Positions 61,796 to 64,000 of a DNA stretch of 64,000 nt are shown here, piece after piece (within the stretch, counting starts at the first letter, position 1; every line of letters begins with the position of its first letter). Below the pieces are notes generated by a model. The model had not been told where the DNA came from, made no database searches, and was given only the letters and a program-made list of their open reading frames with translations. The position numbers and the translations under genes are program-made. Origin of the DNA: JBBIJR01 sp037445875 (GTDB lineage Bacteria; CLD3; SB21); contig JBBIJR010000002.1 of NCBI GenBank assembly GCA_037445875.1, forward strand, positions 1-64,000, read 5' to 3'.

Positions 61796-62344
61796 ATGAG
61801 ATCTTGCGTAACGTTGATTGTCACGTGTTTCTGCTGTTTCGCTGCCTGCACCTCAACGCGGACATCCTCTCTTCGGGATGCCGGACTTCCATTGAAGGAC
61901 GTGGCGAGCGTCGAATTGCTTGATGGCCACCTCATCGAATTCAGCTACGGCAAGTCCGCGATGTTGGAGGTCATCGGACCGAACGGTAAAATGGAACCGT
62001 ACGCCGTTCGGCTCAAGGACGTTGCAAACGCCAGGACGACGGAAGGCAAGGACCTGTCGGCATCAGAGTTGAAATACGAAGACGCAGCGATTCGCGAGGT
62101 CTCACTCAGGAACGGCAAGAAGTTCACGTTCGCAGGCGAGGGCGGGCGCTACGTTGCGTCCGTCGAAGTGATCGGGGACCGGATGTACAAGACCGTCTTT
62201 CTTGCGGTGCCGATCGGCTCCGTAAGACAAGTCCACATGCGGGAACTAGACGCCGGCAAGTCGTCGCTTGGTGCCCTGGGGCCTCTGGTGTTTCTCGGAG
62301 GAATTCTGTTCTGGATGTTCGCGGAAGCGATGTCCCACGTGTGA
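61796..62344 (+). CDS. Lipoprotein with C-terminal hydrophobic helix
   Basis: A 182-residue exported protein with lipobox FAAC (Cys18) after a short hydrophobic signal. The mature part is mostly beta (VELLDGHLIEFSYGKSAML; VSLRNGKKFTFAGEGGRYVASV) and ends with a second hydrophobic segment (LGPLVFLGGILFWMFAEAM). GGAGGAG precedes the ATG. No family assigned. Confidence 0.65.
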   Translation: MRSCVTLIVTCFCCFAACTSTRTSSLRDAGLPLKDVASVELLDGHLIEFSYGKSAMLEVIGPNGKMEPYAVRLKDVANARTTEGKDLSASELKYEDAAIREVSLRNGKKFTFAGEGGRYVASVEVIGDRMYKTVFLAVPIGSVRQVHMRELDAGKSSLGALGPLVFLGGILFWMFAEAMSHV

Positions 62345-62413
62345 GGAGCGGCCGCACTCGCCGAGGCAGCAAGGGCCTTGCTGAAGGTTAAGAACAGCAA
62401 AGGGAGGTTGAAC

Positions 62414-63525
62414 ATGAAAAGAATGTTCTGGTTCTTTGCAGCGGTGACCTGTGCACAATGCGTAAACGCCCAGTCCTCGGGATGGGTGGTGTTGCCGAGT
62501 GGAACGACGAATCCGCTGATGTCGGTGTATTTTGTCGATGCAGACACGGGATATGCGGTCGGGGAAGATGAAAACGAAATAAGCGCTCCCATTCTCAAGA
62601 CAACGGATGGAGGTGCCAACTGGTTTACTCAGCCGGCAAGCGCTACCAGGCTGTATTCCGTGTTCTTCGTTGATGCGCAGACGGGCTTCGCCGCAGGCAG
62701 CAGTGACGATGCGGGAGTCGTACTGAAGACGACCAACGGAGGACAGAGTTGGTCAATGCAAATCATCGTGACGGATATGGGCCTTACCTCCGTTTATTTC
62801 ACCGGGGCCAGCACAGGCTTCACGGCGGACGGCGACGGAAGAATTTACAAAACGACCGATAGCGGCGCCAATTGGTTTGAGGTGCCCAGCGGGGCCATTG
62901 AAGTTCTGGCGTCCATCCACTTCGCGAATCCTACCATTGGCTACGCGGCCGGTGAGGCAGGAGACGTTCGAAAGACGACGAACGGGGGATCGAACTGGTT
63001 CGGGCTCACCAGCGGCACGACCAACTGGCTGAGTGCGGTCTATTTTGTGGCAGGTCTTGCATCCGGCAGTGGCGGTGCGATCCTCAAAACGACCGACGGA
63101 GGAAATACCTGGTTCAGCCAGAGTAGCGGGACTTCCAGCTGGCTCAGGTCCGTGTTCTTTGTCGATGCCACCACGGGTTATGCGGTGGGAGATGACGGTG
63201 TGATCCTCAAGACGACCACCGGAGGCGTGGCAGCGATCGACGACAAAGGCAGCGCTGCGAAACCGGTCGTGGAGCTTCGCCAGAACTATCCCAATCCCTT
63301 CAATTCGCGAGCGTCGATTTCTTTTGTGTTCCTGTTCAATCCGAGGTCATGCTAGAGGTACATAATACGCTGGGTCAGGAAGTGACGACGTTGGTGTCGG
63401 GCCGGCTGAATGCTGGTGAGCATACGATCTTCTGGGAAGCGGAGAATGTGCCGTCGGGAGTGTATTTGTATCGGCTGGAGGTTGGAGGATATAGCGAAAC
63501 AAAAAAACTCATGCTTCTCAAATAG
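62414..63525 (+). pseudogene. T9SS cargo (YCF48-like propeller) frameshifted in the sorting domain
   Basis: A signal peptide (MKRMFWFFAAVTCAQCVNAQ) precedes six propeller blades with motifs such as ILKTTDGGANWFTQ and GYAVGDDGVILKTTTGG. The T9SS region begins ELRQNYPNPFNSRASISF, then the frame meets a stop at 63353. The missing part, MLEVHNTLGQEVTTLVSGR to SGVYLYRLEVGGYSETKKL, continues in another frame to 63525. One base lost near 63335-63340 explains it. If real, the product would be made but not sorted. GGGAGG precedes the ATG. Confidence 0.75.
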
Positions 63526-63568
63526 AACCGGGACCGCGCCGCAATCAAAGACCAAAGAGGAGACATCC

Positions 63569-64000
63569 ATGTTTCCAAAGCTCGTTATCGTTGTCTTATG
63601 GGTCCTCGTTCTCAATGCGCGTTTTCTCCACACGCAATCGACCGTTGAGTTTGAAGCATCCGCCGATACGGCCGGGAGCGGGCTCTGCTTTCGTGGTAGA
63701 CCCATGCCCACGTGCCGGTCGTTCTTTGTTATCGAAGGTGGAGGCTATACACGATTGGCGGCGGGACACAACCACCTGGACAGGAGCCTCATCTCCGTGG
63801 ACGGCGGGATGATGTGGAACCTCTCCGACCGGTCGGCTCTCGGATTGACCCTACTCATCGGAAGCGGGATGGCACGCATGGGCTTCCGGGCACGATACCG
63901 GTATTGGTACAAGCCGCGGTTAAGCTCCGACCTGTCCGTGGGCATCGTGGACTACAGAGATGCGGGGATGGTATCGGATGTATCGCTTAATCTGCGCGAC
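63569..64000 (+). CDS. Partial secreted/outer-membrane protein (runs off the window)
   Basis: An open frame of 144 codons with no stop before the window ends. It begins MFPKLVIVVLWVLVLNARFL, a signal peptide, followed by a beta-rich region (VEFEASADTAGSG; LISVDGGMMWNLSDRSALGLTL; YRYWYKPRLSSDLSVGIVDYRD) typical of the first strands of an outer-membrane barrel. AGAGGAG precedes the ATG. The C-terminus and family cannot be determined here. Confidence 0.7.
   Translation, partial: MFPKLVIVVLWVLVLNARFLHTQSTVEFEASADTAGSGLCFRGRPMPTCRSFFVIEGGGYTRLAAGHNHLDRSLISVDGGMMWNLSDRSALGLTLLIGSGMARMGFRARYRYWYKPRLSSDLSVGIVDYRDAGMVSDVSLNLRD

Overview
The window is a GC-rich bacterial chromosome segment with short intergenic gaps and many ATGA/GTGA-type gene overlaps. 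Three proteins end in a type IX secretion (T9SS) type A sorting domain with the QNYPNPFN signature. There is also a TonB-dependent receptor, signal-peptidase-processed beta-barrel proteins and multi-domain two-component sensors. This points to the Bacteroidota/Chlorobiota side of the FCB group, most like Ignavibacteria, Kapabacteria or Kryptonia-type lineages. That placement is inferred from gene content, not from a phylogenetic search.

Layout. 0.1-4.8 kb: tRNA-Leu, the protein-quality module tig-clpP-clpX, and a diguanylate cyclase. 5.5-13.2 kb: tRNA-Lys (minus), a long SppA-type protease with a barrel-like N-terminal extension, then a tightly packed plus-strand run: type 4 uracil-DNA glycosylase, holA, ECF sigma factor, moaC, DUF3108 protein, secreted protein, CPBP protease. 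13.3-20.6 kb: minus-strand block with an unknown Cys-containing protein, a barrel protein with a clear terminator, and a housekeeping run polyprenyl synthase-eno-ftsB-like-cupin-dacB-yraN. 20.6-25.6 kb: accessory, repeat-rich DNA with a lipoprotein, a shortened Uma2 protein and a VapC-type toxin-antitoxin pair. 25.6-30.6 kb: small metabolic and sensory genes (4HB sensor, VOC protein, SPFH protein, arylamine N-acetyltransferase, isoprenylcysteine-methyltransferase-like protein). 30.6-37 kb: T9SS cargo and a TonB receptor. 37-48 kb: PP2C phosphatase, ppk1, a six-repeat tectonin-like lectin, a 1421-residue propeller hybrid histidine kinase and its coupled GAF/PAS partner. 48-57 kb: amidase, a DNA adenine methyltransferase whose C-terminus is made from an intergenic repeat, a GIY-YIG/RAMA fusion, a GlcD-like oxidase, a frameshifted barrel gene, and an AAA ATPase (DUF4143) behind two near-identical palindromes. 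57.9-60.7 kb: an ECF sigma/anti-sigma pair facing a DUF6249 membrane protein and a 34-residue SSS helical-repeat protein, with mirror-image promoters of identical geometry between them. 61-64 kb: lipoproteins, a T9SS cargo gene broken just before its sorting signal, and a barrel protein running off the end.

The best candidates for something under-described are the ECF divergon with its SSS-repeat protein, the AAA ATPase with twin palindromic operators, the methyltransferase/GIY-YIG-RAMA neighbourhood, the near-perfect tectonin repeat protein and the barrel-SppA fusion. No CRISPR array, prophage or intact insertion sequence was found. Several families of small inverted repeats are scattered through the non-coding DNA, and one has entered a coding region.
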